DNA from: Leeia speluncae
Lineage (GTDB): Bacteria > Pseudomonadota > Gammaproteobacteria > Burkholderiales > Leeiaceae
NCBI RefSeq assembly: GCF_020564625.1
Contig: NZ_JAJBZT010000003.1
Span: 248,001-312,000, forward strand
Reading direction: 5' to 3'
DNA: 64,000 nucleotides
Of the stretch, positions 7,963-16,426 are shown in pieces. Position numbers and translations under genes: made by a program. Every line of letters begins with the position of its first letter. Within the stretch, counting starts at the first letter, position 1. The notes under the pieces are model-generated. The model was not told the origin of the DNA. It worked only from the letters and a program-made list of their open reading frames with translations, and searched no databases.

Positions 7963-9270
7963 TTATAGATAGTCTTTTAACCGGTAGTAGAGCATCGCCA
8001 TGACTAGCGCAGGCGTTCTAAATAAACTTCCCCCAGGGAAATCACGGTGTTTTACCTTGTCGAACAAATCAAACTTTTCTGCTTGCCCGGCAATGGCGTT
8101 AGCAATGAGTTCACCAGCCAGCCCTGTTACATTGACACCATGGCCAGAAAAGCCTTGTGCAAAATAAGTGGTAGGAGACAAGCGGCCAAAATGCGGCGCA
8201 CGGCTCATCGTAATATCGCAAAAGCCTCCCCACGCATGCTCAATGTTTAAATCGGCTAATTGTGGAAAAATTTTTAGCATGTCAGCACGCATTGCGTTGG
8301 GCAAATCTGCCGGTGGTAACTTGGAATAGCTTACCTTGCCGCCCCATAGCATTCGGTTATCTTTCGTCGTGCGGAAATAATCCAACACAAAACGGCTATC
8401 GCAGACGGCCGCGCGTGCCGGCATTAAGGCGTCGCAACGGGCTTTTTCCATCGGCTCGGTGGTAATCACATACGTGCCAACTGGCATGATTTTTCTATCG
8501 AGCGCAGGAGAAAGCGTACCAATATAGGCATTACATGCCAGCACCAGCCATTCCGCACGGATTTCACCTGTCGGCGTCATCACCACATTTTTCTGGCCGG
8601 CTTGCTGGCTCATGTGAATATCCGTTGCAGGCGTCTCTTCAAAGATCATGGCGCCAGCCGATTTAGCCGCACGAGCTAACCCAAGGTTGTAATTCAGCGG
8701 GTGAAGATGACCACTATCCGGATCAAACATGCCGCCTAAATAAGCCGCTGTATCGACATATTTTGAAAGATCGGTTTGATCGACCAATGAGAATCGGTTA
8801 TGTCCAAAGCGTTGAATGGCTTCTGTTTGCCAAGCTTCTAACTCTTTTAAATGACGAGGCTTGTTTGCCGCATGGAAATAGCCCGTCTTCAAATCACAAT
8901 CGATTTGATGGTCTTTTACGCGTCGCTGGATAATATCAAGCGAATACATCCCCATTTGCCAGACTTGCTTTACTTCGTCTTCCGACATGAAGTTGGCAAA
9001 CGTATCCATGCCGCAAGCAAACCCATAGATCATCTGCCCGCCATTACGCCCACTTGCACCCCAGCCAATACGAGAGGCCTCCACCAAGGCTACCTTATAG
9101 CCTTTTTCCGCTAAGTTGAGTGCTGTCGACACCCCTGCTAACCCACCGCCCACCACACAGACATCGACGGTTAAATCTTCGGTTAACGTGGGATAACGAC
9201 TATGGTCATTCGCGGTCGCGGCATAGTAAGAATCCACATGGGGTTGTCTGACAAAACTCATTAAAGACAT
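7963..9270 (-). CDS. puuB: Gamma-glutamylputrescine oxidase-like FAD enzyme
   Basis: A 435-residue DAO-family flavoenzyme. The dinucleotide-binding motif VDVCVVGGGLAGVSTALNLA lies near residues 30-50, followed by RIGWGASGRNGGQ, typical of PuuB/OrdL. PuuB oxidises gamma-glutamylputrescine to gamma-glutamyl-aminobutyraldehyde with release of ammonia and hydrogen peroxide in the cytoplasm. The position between a PotF-like binding protein and puuA supports this substrate over other amines. The next enzymes, PuuC aldehyde dehydrogenase and PuuD hydrolase, are not in the window. Confidence 0.85.
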   Translation of the reverse strand: MSLMSFVRQPHVDSYYAATANDHSRYPTLTEDLTVDVCVVGGGLAGVSTALNLAEKGYKVALVEASRIGWGASGRNGGQMIYGFACGMDTFANFMSEDEVKQVWQMGMYSLDIIQRRVKDHQIDCDLKTGYFHAANKPRHLKELEAWQTEAIQRFGHNRFSLVDQTDLSKYVDTAAYLGGMFDPDSGHLHPLNYNLGLARAAKSAGAMIFEETPATDIHMSQQAGQKNVVMTPTGEIRAEWLVLACNAYIGTLSPALDRKIMPVGTYVITTEPMEKARCDALMPARAAVCDSRFVLDYFRTTKDNRMLWGGKVSYSKLPPADLPNAMRADMLKIFPQLADLNIEHAWGGFCDITMSRAPHFGRLSPTTYFAQGFSGHGVNVTGLAGELIANAIAGQAEKFDLFDKVKHRDFPGGSLFRTPALVMAMLYYRLKDYL

Positions 9271-9305
9271 ACAATCGCCTTTCTCACTTCAGGGGGAAAC
9301 ACACA

Positions 9306-10415
9306 TTACTTATTGGTTTTAAAACGGGTATAGCTTTGTGTTAAGAACCGTTGCTCATTAGCTGGAATAATTTTTTCTGCGACCAGCATTTTCATTAAAC
9401 CTTCTGGTACATACACCGCAGGGTCTCCTGAAATCGCTTTATCTAAATAGGCCGTTGCTTTGGTGTTTGCATTGGCATAGAAAATTTCGTTACTAATACT
9501 CGCGGTAATTTGCGGCCGCAGAATAAAGTTAATAAACTTGTGCGCGTTATCCGGATGCTTGGCATCTTTAGGAATTGCCAAGCTATCCACCCAAACAACC
9601 GTTCCTTTTTGCGGAATAATGTAGCGAATTTTTTGCCCATTTTTGGCTTCTTCTGCACGATTTCTAGCGGCTAATGCATCACCAGAAAAAGCTAGTGCTA
9701 CACACACATCACCATTGGCTAACAAATCAATCGGGGATGCATTAAATAGGCGAATATCTTTGCGAACTTTTGCGAGTTCAGAGACATTTTTATCTAACGA
9801 TTCTTTTGAAAAATCATTGGCATTTTTTCCTAGATAAATGTTTTGCATCGCAAACACATCCGACGGATTATCCATATAGGAAATGCCGCACCCCTTTAGT
9901 TTGCTGGTGTAACTTGGATCAAACACCAAGCGCCATGCATCCGTCGGTAAATTGCCACCCAACGCTTTTTTCACCTTATCTTCGTTAATAGCAACTGACG
10001 TTGTTCCCCACATATAAGGGACTAACACTTGGTTACCGGGGTCTGCCGGCTGCATTTTCTTTAAGATATTGCTATCGAGATTCGTTAGATTACTCAGCTT
10101 CGCCTTATCTAACTTTCGGTACACGCCAAGCTGAATTTGTTTACCCGCAAACTCATAAGATGGCACCACTAAATCGTAACCACTTTTCCCCGTTAGCAGT
10201 TTGGCCTGTAAGGTTTCATTGCTATCGTAAACGTCGTACTTCACCTTGATGCCGGTTTCTTTTTCAAACTGGCGAATGGTGTCTTTTCCGATATAGTCAT
10301 TCCAGTTATAGATGTTTAAAACAGGCTCTTCTGCCCACGCCATTTGGCAAGCAGCCGACAAGGATGCCAACACAACGAAACTAGGGATAACTTTGCTGAT
10401 ACGACTAACCAACAT
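9306..10415 (-). CDS. potF: Putrescine-type polyamine-binding periplasmic protein
   Basis: A 369-residue ABC solute-binding protein. A signal peptide (VIPSFVVLASLSAACQMAWA) is followed by the mature start EEPVLNIYNWNDYIG, the hallmark of PotF/PotD. Further matches are FEKETGIKVKYDVYDSNE, GYDLVVPS, and VWVDSLAIPKDAKHPDNAHKFINF. ATG 10415 is chosen, with GGAGAGG eight bases upstream; the longer reading uses a TTG without a site. The permease and ATPase partners (potGHI) are not nearby, so the importer is completed from elsewhere or the protein works in sensing. Located inside the puu cluster. Confidence 0.88.
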   Translation of the reverse strand: MLVSRISKVIPSFVVLASLSAACQMAWAEEPVLNIYNWNDYIGKDTIRQFEKETGIKVKYDVYDSNETLQAKLLTGKSGYDLVVPSYEFAGKQIQLGVYRKLDKAKLSNLTNLDSNILKKMQPADPGNQVLVPYMWGTTSVAINEDKVKKALGGNLPTDAWRLVFDPSYTSKLKGCGISYMDNPSDVFAMQNIYLGKNANDFSKESLDKNVSELAKVRKDIRLFNASPIDLLANGDVCVALAFSGDALAARNRAEEAKNGQKIRYIIPQKGTVVWVDSLAIPKDAKHPDNAHKFINFILRPQITASISNEIFYANANTKATAYLDKAISGDPAVYVPEGLMKMLVAEKIIPANEQRFLTQSYTRFKTNK

Positions 10416-10476
10416 GGTGATTTCCTCTCCAAAAAATACCAAGTAATTCGTTAACGACTCTGACGAGTACTTTTAT

Positions 10477-11808
10477 TTAGACATGCAGCAATAAGTGACG
10501 CCGCTCCCAAGAGCTAATCACTTTGCTATAGGTTTCATGCTCTAGTTCTTTCGTCTGCAAATAGGTATTCACAAACTGTCTTCCCAAGACTTCGGCAATT
10601 GGCTCGCAGACTTGCATACGTGTCATTGCCTCTTCTAAATTCCTAGGCAACTCATACGGCAAATCGTACCCATCGGTTGCTAATGGTTCTGTCGCAGAGA
10701 GTTGCTGGGTCAAACCCAAGTAGCCACATGCCAAGGTAGCGGCCATCGCTAGATATGGGTTGCAATCTACGCCAGCCACACGGTTTTCGACGCGTCTTGC
10801 AGCAGGGGATGAAGTAGGAATACGAATCCCTACCGTACGGTTATCAAAGCCCCACTGCACATTAATAGGGGCCGCGGTAAAGCGAGATAATCGGCGGTAA
10901 GAGTTAACGAATGGCGCAAAGATAGGCATTACAGATGGGATATATACCTGTTGCCCGGCAATAAAGTGATAAAACGCTTGGCTAGGCGTGCCATCTGCTT
11001 GGGTAAAAATATTCTGCCCGGTTTCCTTATCCACTACGCTTTGATGCATATGCATAGCGCTCCCCGGCTCATTTTCCATCGGTTTAGCCATAAACGTGGC
11101 GTACATCTTGTGTCTAAGTGCAGCTTCTCTGACTGTGCGCTTAAATAGAAAAACTTGGTCAGCTAAGGCCAATGGATCGCCATGCAAAAAGTTAATTTCC
11201 ATTTGTGCCGCGCCCACTTCATGAATGAGCGTATCAATGTCTAGATGCTGGGATTCACAATATTCGTAAATATCCTCAAACAGCGCATCAAACTCATTCA
11301 CCGCATCAATCGAGTACGCCTGGCGACCAAACTCTGCCCGCCCCGTCCGACCAATCGGCGGTTGTAAAGGCAAATCTGGGTCACGGTTCATATCCACCAG
11401 ATAGAACTCCAACTCTGGTGCAATGACTGGCTGCCAACCTTTTTCCTCATAAAGCGCAAGCACACGGCGCAGCACATAGCGTGATGAAATTTCGACAGGT
11501 GAACCATCAAAATGCACACAATCATGAATCACTTGTGCGGTGGGGTCTGTCGCCCATGGAATTAAGCGAATGGTAGTAGGGTCTGGAATGCACACCATGT
11601 CTGGGTCTGTCGGCCCGGTGCTAGATTCATCCGGGTAGTCTCCAGTCACGGTTTGCTCTAATACGGCAACCGGCATCCGCATATCTTCCCCTGTTTCAAA
11701 CTTACTTCTGGGGATAATTTTTCCTCTTGCAATACCTGTCGTATCAGGAACAATACATTCCACTTCGGTAATGCCATGTTGTTGGAAGAAATCACGAATA
11801 AGATCCAT
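10477..11808 (-). CDS. puuA: Glutamine synthetase-family gamma-glutamylputrescine synthetase
   Basis: A 443-residue member of the glutamine synthetase family. Motifs include VPDTTGIARGKIIP, PELEFYLVD, EVGAAQMEINF, AKPMENEPGSAMHMHQS (with the Gly-Ser before the metal-binding His) and RRVENRVAGVDCNPYLAMAA, where glutamine synthetase would have NRSA. PuuA joins glutamate to putrescine using ATP. The start is set at ATG 11808 (MDLIRDFF); the open frame upstream overlaps the LuxR gene and has no family similarity. It is the first enzyme gene after the regulator, with an inverted repeat at 11870-11889 in the gap. Confidence 0.87.
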   Translation of the reverse strand: MDLIRDFFQQHGITEVECIVPDTTGIARGKIIPRSKFETGEDMRMPVAVLEQTVTGDYPDESSTGPTDPDMVCIPDPTTIRLIPWATDPTAQVIHDCVHFDGSPVEISSRYVLRRVLALYEEKGWQPVIAPELEFYLVDMNRDPDLPLQPPIGRTGRAEFGRQAYSIDAVNEFDALFEDIYEYCESQHLDIDTLIHEVGAAQMEINFLHGDPLALADQVFLFKRTVREAALRHKMYATFMAKPMENEPGSAMHMHQSVVDKETGQNIFTQADGTPSQAFYHFIAGQQVYIPSVMPIFAPFVNSYRRLSRFTAAPINVQWGFDNRTVGIRIPTSSPAARRVENRVAGVDCNPYLAMAATLACGYLGLTQQLSATEPLATDGYDLPYELPRNLEEAMTRMQVCEPIAEVLGRQFVNTYLQTKELEHETYSKVISSWERRHLLLHV

Positions 11809-11869
11809 ATAGACCGAGCCCAAAAAGGAGTAGATGAGGCAAAGTCTATGTGTGATAAAGATAACTGTA

Positions 11870-11889
11870 TGTCCCCGAATCTGAGGACA
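11870..11889. promoter_or_regulatory. 20-bp inverted repeat between luxR-type gene and puuA, possible operator
   Basis: TGTCCCCGAATCTGAGGACA is a 20-bp imperfect palindrome (6 of 7 bases match in each arm), 61 bases upstream of the puuA start and just after the LuxR-type stop. Its length and dyad form suit a LuxR-family site; binding by the adjacent regulator is an inference. Confidence 0.4.
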
Positions 11890-11900
11890 CAGCAAAATGA

Positions 11901-12701
11901 CTAGGCGTTCGTCCAAGCAAAAAAAGCCGCTTGATTACTCACGCCTAACTTTTGGAATGCTCGCTGCTGATACGTTCTGGCGGTATTTGCGGTCACCGCT
12001 AACTCATGCGCAATTGCTGGTAATTTCTGACCAGAAAGCAGTAACAAACAGGTCTGATATTCTTTTGGCGATAACTGAATTCGCTGACGTAATAGCTTTT
12101 GCTCAAATCGTAGCGATAAGCCCTCGGTGAGCATCACCGGTTCGCGTTGGCAACATTGCAAATGTTGCACCAACATCGGCGAAATCATTGCCCATAATTG
12201 TCGCAACACTGCCAGTTCTTGCATGGTAAAACGGCAAGCGCCATCTAGACGATATAGCGCAAGCAATAAGACATCATCTCCCCATTCGCACAGCAAATCA
12301 CAATCTTGCGAAGCGCCCCCGGGGTAGCAGGCATTGAGAAAGGCCTCGCCTAGTTGATCGGTACTCGCAACAAACAAACAAGGTTCGGCTAGATGCTGAA
12401 TCACATCTAGCGCCGGGTCTTCATGCCAATATTTACCCACATACGCTTGCAACTGGGGGTAATCCCCCAGTGACTCGGCTTTTGAAGACCAATACAGCAC
12501 TTCTACGGCAGAAACAGGTTCTCCTCGTGTTGGTCGTACATAGCGGTAAAGATTCATTTGTTGGTGAGGCAAATACCCAGACAACCAATCAAATAAGCGA
12601 TCTAAAAAAATAGGTCGATCGAGCGCAGAAAGCAATTGACCAAGCTGCGGTGCAGCAGCCAGTAGGGAAAGTTCGTTGATTGTAGATTCAGTAGAAGACA
12701 C
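11901..12701 (-). CDS. LuxR-family transcriptional regulator
   Basis: A 266-residue protein. The C-terminal about 60 residues (QLSPKEYQTCLLLLSGQKLPAIAHELAV, NTARTYQQRAFQKLGVSNQAAFFAW) form the LuxR-type helix-turn-helix. The N-terminal about 190 residues match no domain I can name securely; there is no receiver domain with phospho-Asp. The gene lies directly upstream of puuA in the same direction, and two bases separate it from the small membrane gene upstream. Control of the puu cluster in response to a polyamine-type signal is the natural hypothesis. Confidence 0.8.
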   Translation of the reverse strand: MSSTESTINELSLLAAAPQLGQLLSALDRPIFLDRLFDWLSGYLPHQQMNLYRYVRPTRGEPVSAVEVLYWSSKAESLGDYPQLQAYVGKYWHEDPALDVIQHLAEPCLFVASTDQLGEAFLNACYPGGASQDCDLLCEWGDDVLLLALYRLDGACRFTMQELAVLRQLWAMISPMLVQHLQCCQREPVMLTEGLSLRFEQKLLRQRIQLSPKEYQTCLLLLSGQKLPAIAHELAVTANTARTYQQRAFQKLGVSNQAAFFAWTNA

Positions 12702-12703
12702 CG

Positions 12704-13021
12704 TTAAGCCTGTGCATCAACAGGAGTATCTTCTGATTCGCCTTCCACCTCATCAACCGGTGGCGGCGGTGGGTGCAGTTTACGCCAGCGCATCCATGCA
12801 ATGGAGTCGCTCACAATCGACTTCCCCACTTTAAGTGCATTGGCGCCTAACCAAACAGCCAACCAGCTTCCAATAATTGCCTTCGCAGTGATTTGCTGAA
12901 GATTCACGTCTAGGAAAAACGTAATCACTTTCCAAAACAATATCCCCCCTGTCAGCAGACATAGGCAGCCGAACGCTAAATCAATGCGATCTAAAGAAGG
13001 AGGTTCATGCGGGTTTTGCAT
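12704..13021 (-). CDS. Small membrane protein of unknown function
   Basis: A 105-residue protein with two probable transmembrane helices (about 16-36 and 46-64), then a basic stretch, a run of six prolines and an acidic tail (DEVEGESEDT). I do not recognise the family. It ends two bases before the LuxR-type regulator, so the two are probably co-translated. The Pro/acidic tail would face the cytoplasm if the N-terminus does too, and could contact another protein. Any link to signalling through the regulator is only a guess from position. Confidence 0.65.
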   Translation of the reverse strand: MQNPHEPPSLDRIDLAFGCLCLLTGGILFWKVITFFLDVNLQQITAKAIIGSWLAVWLGANALKVGKSIVSDSIAWMRWRKLHPPPPPVDEVEGESEDTPVDAQA

Positions 13022-13077
13022 GGCTTGATTATATGACAGATATGCAAAGAATATTCAGTCAATCCTAACGCTTTTTG

Positions 13078-13473
13078 CTAACTTGACCGTCTACCCTGCC
13101 TCATCTGCGGGGTATAAGCACAAAAACCAGGGCGAGGACCAATGGTAGGATGGTTGCGACAAGTATCCGGGCGCTTGTCGTAAACGGTACAGAGGCGTGT
13201 ATCTTGATCCAGAAACAAACAATCGCCGTTTGTTTTTCTGGCTAAAGTAAACCGACCAGACTTGAAATTAAAATGCTCAATAACGCGCTGTTTTTCAAGG
13301 CGTTTTGCCACTTGTTTTAGGGGTTCGCCGCGCTCAAACTCGTCCGCCAATCCTAAACGGATAAGATCCGTTAGGCGCACTTCCACCGGCATACTACAAC
13401 ATGCCGCAGTACAGTCCTTACACAAACCACTACGGTATTTAATCCACGTAGATAATCGCTCTAAATCAGCCAT
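13078..13473 (-). CDS. YkgJ-family cysteine-cluster protein
   Basis: A 131-residue protein of the YkgJ/CxxCxxCC family (putative zinc- or iron-chelating domain). The Cys pattern is CKDCTAACC near the N-terminus, then GDCLFLD, RLCTVYDKRPDTCRNHP and GFCAY. The ATG at 13473 has AGGGGTGAG at good spacing and is preferred over a start 13 codons upstream. Family function is not established beyond likely metal binding. It is separated from the small membrane gene by 56 bases. Confidence 0.82.
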   Translation of the reverse strand: MADLERLSTWIKYRSGLCKDCTAACCSMPVEVRLTDLIRLGLADEFERGEPLKQVAKRLEKQRVIEHFNFKSGRFTLARKTNGDCLFLDQDTRLCTVYDKRPDTCRNHPTIGPRPGFCAYTPQMRQGRRSS

Positions 13474-13651
13474 TGAGCTCACCCCTATTTTGCAGCGCGC
13501 TATTGTAACCAAAGCTAACTGAGTAAGTGAGCGTATCTGTTCATGAACGCATGTATTGTTGTATGTGGCGCAAAGAGAAGTCGCCTAAACCTTTGCTACA
13601 TAGTTTAAAATAAAGACTCTCGATTCTTACGAATGCGTTTACCAACTCAGT

Positions 13652-14419
13652 ATGGCAACCAATTCAACTAGTCATTTATCCGAGCAACCCGTCGCCCTCA
13701 TTACCGGCGCAGCCAAACGGGTAGGATCTGTCATTACCCAAACTTTGCACGCCAAAGGGGTGAATGTCGTCATTCATTATCGGCAGGCAGAAAAAGAAGC
13801 AAATGACTTAGTCACCAAACTGAATGCGCTAAGACCCCACTCTGCTGTCGCGGTAAAAGCAGATCTACTAGATACAGCCGCCTTAGATGTACTGGTAGAA
13901 ACCGCCATTACAACGTTTGGCCGTCTAGATTATTTGGTAAATAACGCGTCTAGTTTTTTCGCTACCCCTGTTGGCAGCATTACAGAAGCAAGTTGGGATG
14001 ACCTGATTGGCACCAACCTAAAAGCGCCTTTATGGCTAAGCCAAGCCGCCGCCCCTTACTTATCCGCCAGCAAAGGGGCCATTGTAAACATTGCTGATAT
14101 TCATGCAGAAAGACCCATGCGCGGTCATGTGGTTTACTCGATTGCCAAAGCGGGTATTGTGGCGTTAACAAAGTCGCTTGCAGGAGAGTTAGGACCGGCT
14201 GTTCGGGTGAACGCGGTAGCGCCTGGCGTTAATATTTGGCCTGAGTCGCACCCAGACTTTGATGAAACGGCAAGAAATGCCATTCTTGCTACCACGTTTT
14301 TAGAAAGAGCCGGTACACCGCAAGATTTAGCGGGGGCGGTCTCTTTCTTGTTATTAGAAGCACCCTATGTCACTGGCCATGTCTTAAATGTTGATGGTGG
14401 CCGAAGTATTTATCTCTGA
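13652..14419 (+). CDS. Pteridine reductase-type short-chain dehydrogenase
   Basis: A 255-residue SDR enzyme. The cofactor motif is TGAAKRVG (Thr18-Gly25), the TGxxxRxG form that marks pteridine reductases (PTR1/FolM) instead of the usual TGxxxGxG. NNASSFF, the catalytic YSIAK and a C-terminal VLNVDGGRSI follow. Such enzymes reduce dihydrofolate or dihydrobiopterin/dihydromonapterin with NADPH. It is placed 10 bases before folB, which supports a pterin or folate substrate. The gene could be called folM, but substrate choice is not proven. Confidence 0.85.
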   Translation: MATNSTSHLSEQPVALITGAAKRVGSVITQTLHAKGVNVVIHYRQAEKEANDLVTKLNALRPHSAVAVKADLLDTAALDVLVETAITTFGRLDYLVNNASSFFATPVGSITEASWDDLIGTNLKAPLWLSQAAAPYLSASKGAIVNIADIHAERPMRGHVVYSIAKAGIVALTKSLAGELGPAVRVNAVAPGVNIWPESHPDFDETARNAILATTFLERAGTPQDLAGAVSFLLLEAPYVTGHVLNVDGGRSIYL

Positions 14420-14429
14420 AAGCTAAATT

Positions 14430-14798
14430 GTGCGTAAACTTTTTTTTCGTAATTTACGATTAATGGCCTCTATTGGTTTTTACCAACACGAACGTCTGCG
14501 TCGCCAAACGATTCACATCAATCTAGAAGTGGAATTAGATGATGTCCGCCTACCCGCAGATGACGTGCAATACTCGCTAGACTATGACTACTTGCGCGAT
14601 GGGATTGTCGAGCTAGTCAAAAGCAAGCACTTCAATTTACAAGAAGCCTTGGCAGAAAACATTGTCGACCTTTGCTTCACCTGCCCAGAGGTAAACTCGG
14701 TTTGTGTCTCAACCGCCAAACTAGAGGCCTATCCGGATGTAGAAGCCGTGGGCGCAGAAATCCGTACTACCCGTGCCGAATGGCCAAAGGCCCCCTAA
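14430..14798 (+). CDS. folB: Dihydroneopterin aldolase (FolB family)
   Basis: A 122-residue enzyme with a GTG start at 14430. It shows the family layout: an N-terminal strand (FFRNLRLMASIGFYQHERLRRQTI), the active-site element LDYDYLRDGIVELV, EALAENIVDLCF, and the lysine-containing VSTAKLEAYPDVEAVGAEI. FolB cleaves dihydroneopterin to 6-hydroxymethyl-dihydropterin in folate synthesis; FolX epimerase of the same family is an alternative. It is flanked by the pteridine reductase upstream and abuts the SpeE-like gene with no gap. Confidence 0.85.
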   Translation: MRKLFFRNLRLMASIGFYQHERLRRQTIHINLEVELDDVRLPADDVQYSLDYDYLRDGIVELVKSKHFNLQEALAENIVDLCFTCPEVNSVCVSTAKLEAYPDVEAVGAEIRTTRAEWPKAP

Positions 14799-15584
14799 AT
14801 GGCCTTGTTTAGAACTCGCCGAAATACGGCAGGCAACGAATCCGTTGCCATCAATGTAAGCGAAAAAGGCGGCATCCGTTATTTGCATTTAGGTTCTGAA
14901 ACCGTTCAGTCCGCTATGCGAATTAGCGACCCTGCCGTCCTTGTTTTACCCTACACCCATTGCATGATGGGCTTTATGCTATTTAACGACCGTCCCAAAC
15001 GCGTGACGGTACTTGGCTTAGGTGGTGCATCGTTGCCTAAGTTTATGCATAAACACATTCCGAATGCAGTGATCGAAAGTGTCGAGCTGCACCCTGAAGT
15101 GGTGAGTGTCGCCCACAGTGCATTCTTGCTACCGGTAGACCAAGAGAAACTGCCGGTTCACATTGGCTGCGGTGGCGCATTTATTGCCGATAAAACCAAT
15201 CATACCGATGTAATTATGGTAGACGGCTTTGGCAGCCATAAGCTAGCAGACAACCTATGTAGCGATGCCTTTTATCACAATGCAAAAAAAGCGTTGACTG
15301 AAAATGGCATCATGATGGTGAATTTATGGCGTAGTTCTCCACAGTTTCAAATGCTAGTGGAACGTATTCGGGCGATTTTTGAAGGCCAAATTTTGTTACT
15401 TCCGGATTACCGGCATGGCAATACGATTGTAATGGCGTTTAACCGTACGCAGCATCAGCCCGGCATTGAAGCCTTGCATGAGTTAGCGGAGGCATTATCC
15501 GATAGTACAGGCTTGGCATTTAATGACTTACTGATCCGTTTGGTGGATGAAAATCCGCATAGCAAAGACAACTTGCTGATCTAA
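14799..15584 (+). CDS. Spermidine synthase-like methyltransferase-fold protein
   Basis: A 261-residue protein with the Rossmann core of polyamine aminopropyltransferases (VTVLGLGGASLPKFM, ESVELHPEVVSVA, DVIMVDGFGSHKLADNL). Two features argue against a true spermidine synthase: the diamine-binding YHE element is replaced by YTHCMMG, and VDSTDP at the catalytic aspartate reads VDGFGSH. The ATG directly follows the folB stop, so the three genes form an operon. Function is unknown; related proteins are common beside housekeeping genes in betaproteobacteria. Confidence 0.75.
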   Translation: MALFRTRRNTAGNESVAINVSEKGGIRYLHLGSETVQSAMRISDPAVLVLPYTHCMMGFMLFNDRPKRVTVLGLGGASLPKFMHKHIPNAVIESVELHPEVVSVAHSAFLLPVDQEKLPVHIGCGGAFIADKTNHTDVIMVDGFGSHKLADNLCSDAFYHNAKKALTENGIMMVNLWRSSPQFQMLVERIRAIFEGQILLLPDYRHGNTIVMAFNRTQHQPGIEALHELAEALSDSTGLAFNDLLIRLVDENPHSKDNLLI

Positions 15585-15693
15585 AACAGAGTTCACTGTT
15601 GCCAAAAGGATGACCGAATTATTACCAGACTGGAAAAATTCGACCAAATGTGAAAAAATCACGTCAGTTCATTAGTTTTGCAAGGTGATAACT

Positions 15694-16194
15694 ATGCTTG
15701 ATCGCGACGGTTATCGCCCCAATGTCGGCATCATATTGTGTAATGGTAGAAACCAAGTGTTTTGGGGTAAACGGATACGGGAGCATTCTTGGCAGTTTCC
15801 ACAAGGAGGTATAAAACATGGCGAAACGCCTGAGCAAGCCATGTTTCGTGAGCTTCAAGAAGAAATCGGTCTAAAACCTGATCACGTACAAATTCTCGGC
15901 AGAACCCGCGATTGGTTACGTTACGACGTTCCCACGAGTTGGATCAGAAGAGAATGGCGAGGCAGTTATCGTGGTCAAAAACAAATCTGGTTTTTACTAA
16001 GACTAACCGGCCGAGATTGTGACGTTTGCTTACGTGCAAGCTCTCATCCAGAGTTTGATGCGTGGCGCTGGAGTAGTTATTGGGATCCGCTAGAGTCGGT
16101 CATTGACTTCAAGCGTGATGTATACCAAAAAGCGCTCAGTGAGTTGTCTAGATTTTTAGGTCAACACAGACATCACACCCACACGGGGCAATAA
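15694..16194 (+). CDS. rppH: RNA pyrophosphohydrolase RppH
   Basis: A 166-residue Nudix enzyme that removes pyrophosphate from 5'-triphosphorylated mRNA, opening it to RNase E decay. The start [30 protein letters not shown] and the Nudix box [22 protein letters not shown] are all typical. ATG 15694 is chosen, with AAGGTG eight bases upstream; a GTG three codons earlier lies in the ribosome site itself. A strong terminator follows directly. Confidence 0.95.
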   Translation: MLDRDGYRPNVGIILCNGRNQVFWGKRIREHSWQFPQGGIKHGETPEQAMFRELQEEIGLKPDHVQILGRTRDWLRYDVPTSWIRREWRGSYRGQKQIWFLLRLTGRDCDVCLRASSHPEFDAWRWSSYWDPLESVIDFKRDVYQKALSELSRFLGQHRHHTHTGQ

Positions 16195-16200
16195 AAAAGG

Positions 16201-16234
16201 AAAAAGCATTGGTGCAAACACCAATGCTTTTTTT
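16201..16234 (+). terminator. Rho-independent terminator after rppH
   Basis: Stem GCATTGGTG (16206-16214) pairs with CACCAATGC (16219-16227) around a CAAA loop, followed by seven T; the preceding A-run makes it work in both directions. Confidence 0.92.
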
Positions 16235-16426
16235 CTATCGAGCCAATAGAAAAAATCAATCACTAAATTCAAGCACCCCACTTTTTTTTAATACAATCCC
16301 CGCTATACTTAGGTAGTTAAGTTTTTTCGGAACTACCCAGCTACTGACCTAGTCAGAGTGTGGAGTACCCTACTTTTAGCAGCGTCTACTTTCAGACGAT
16401 GCAATCTTTCAATGGAGATGTGACAA

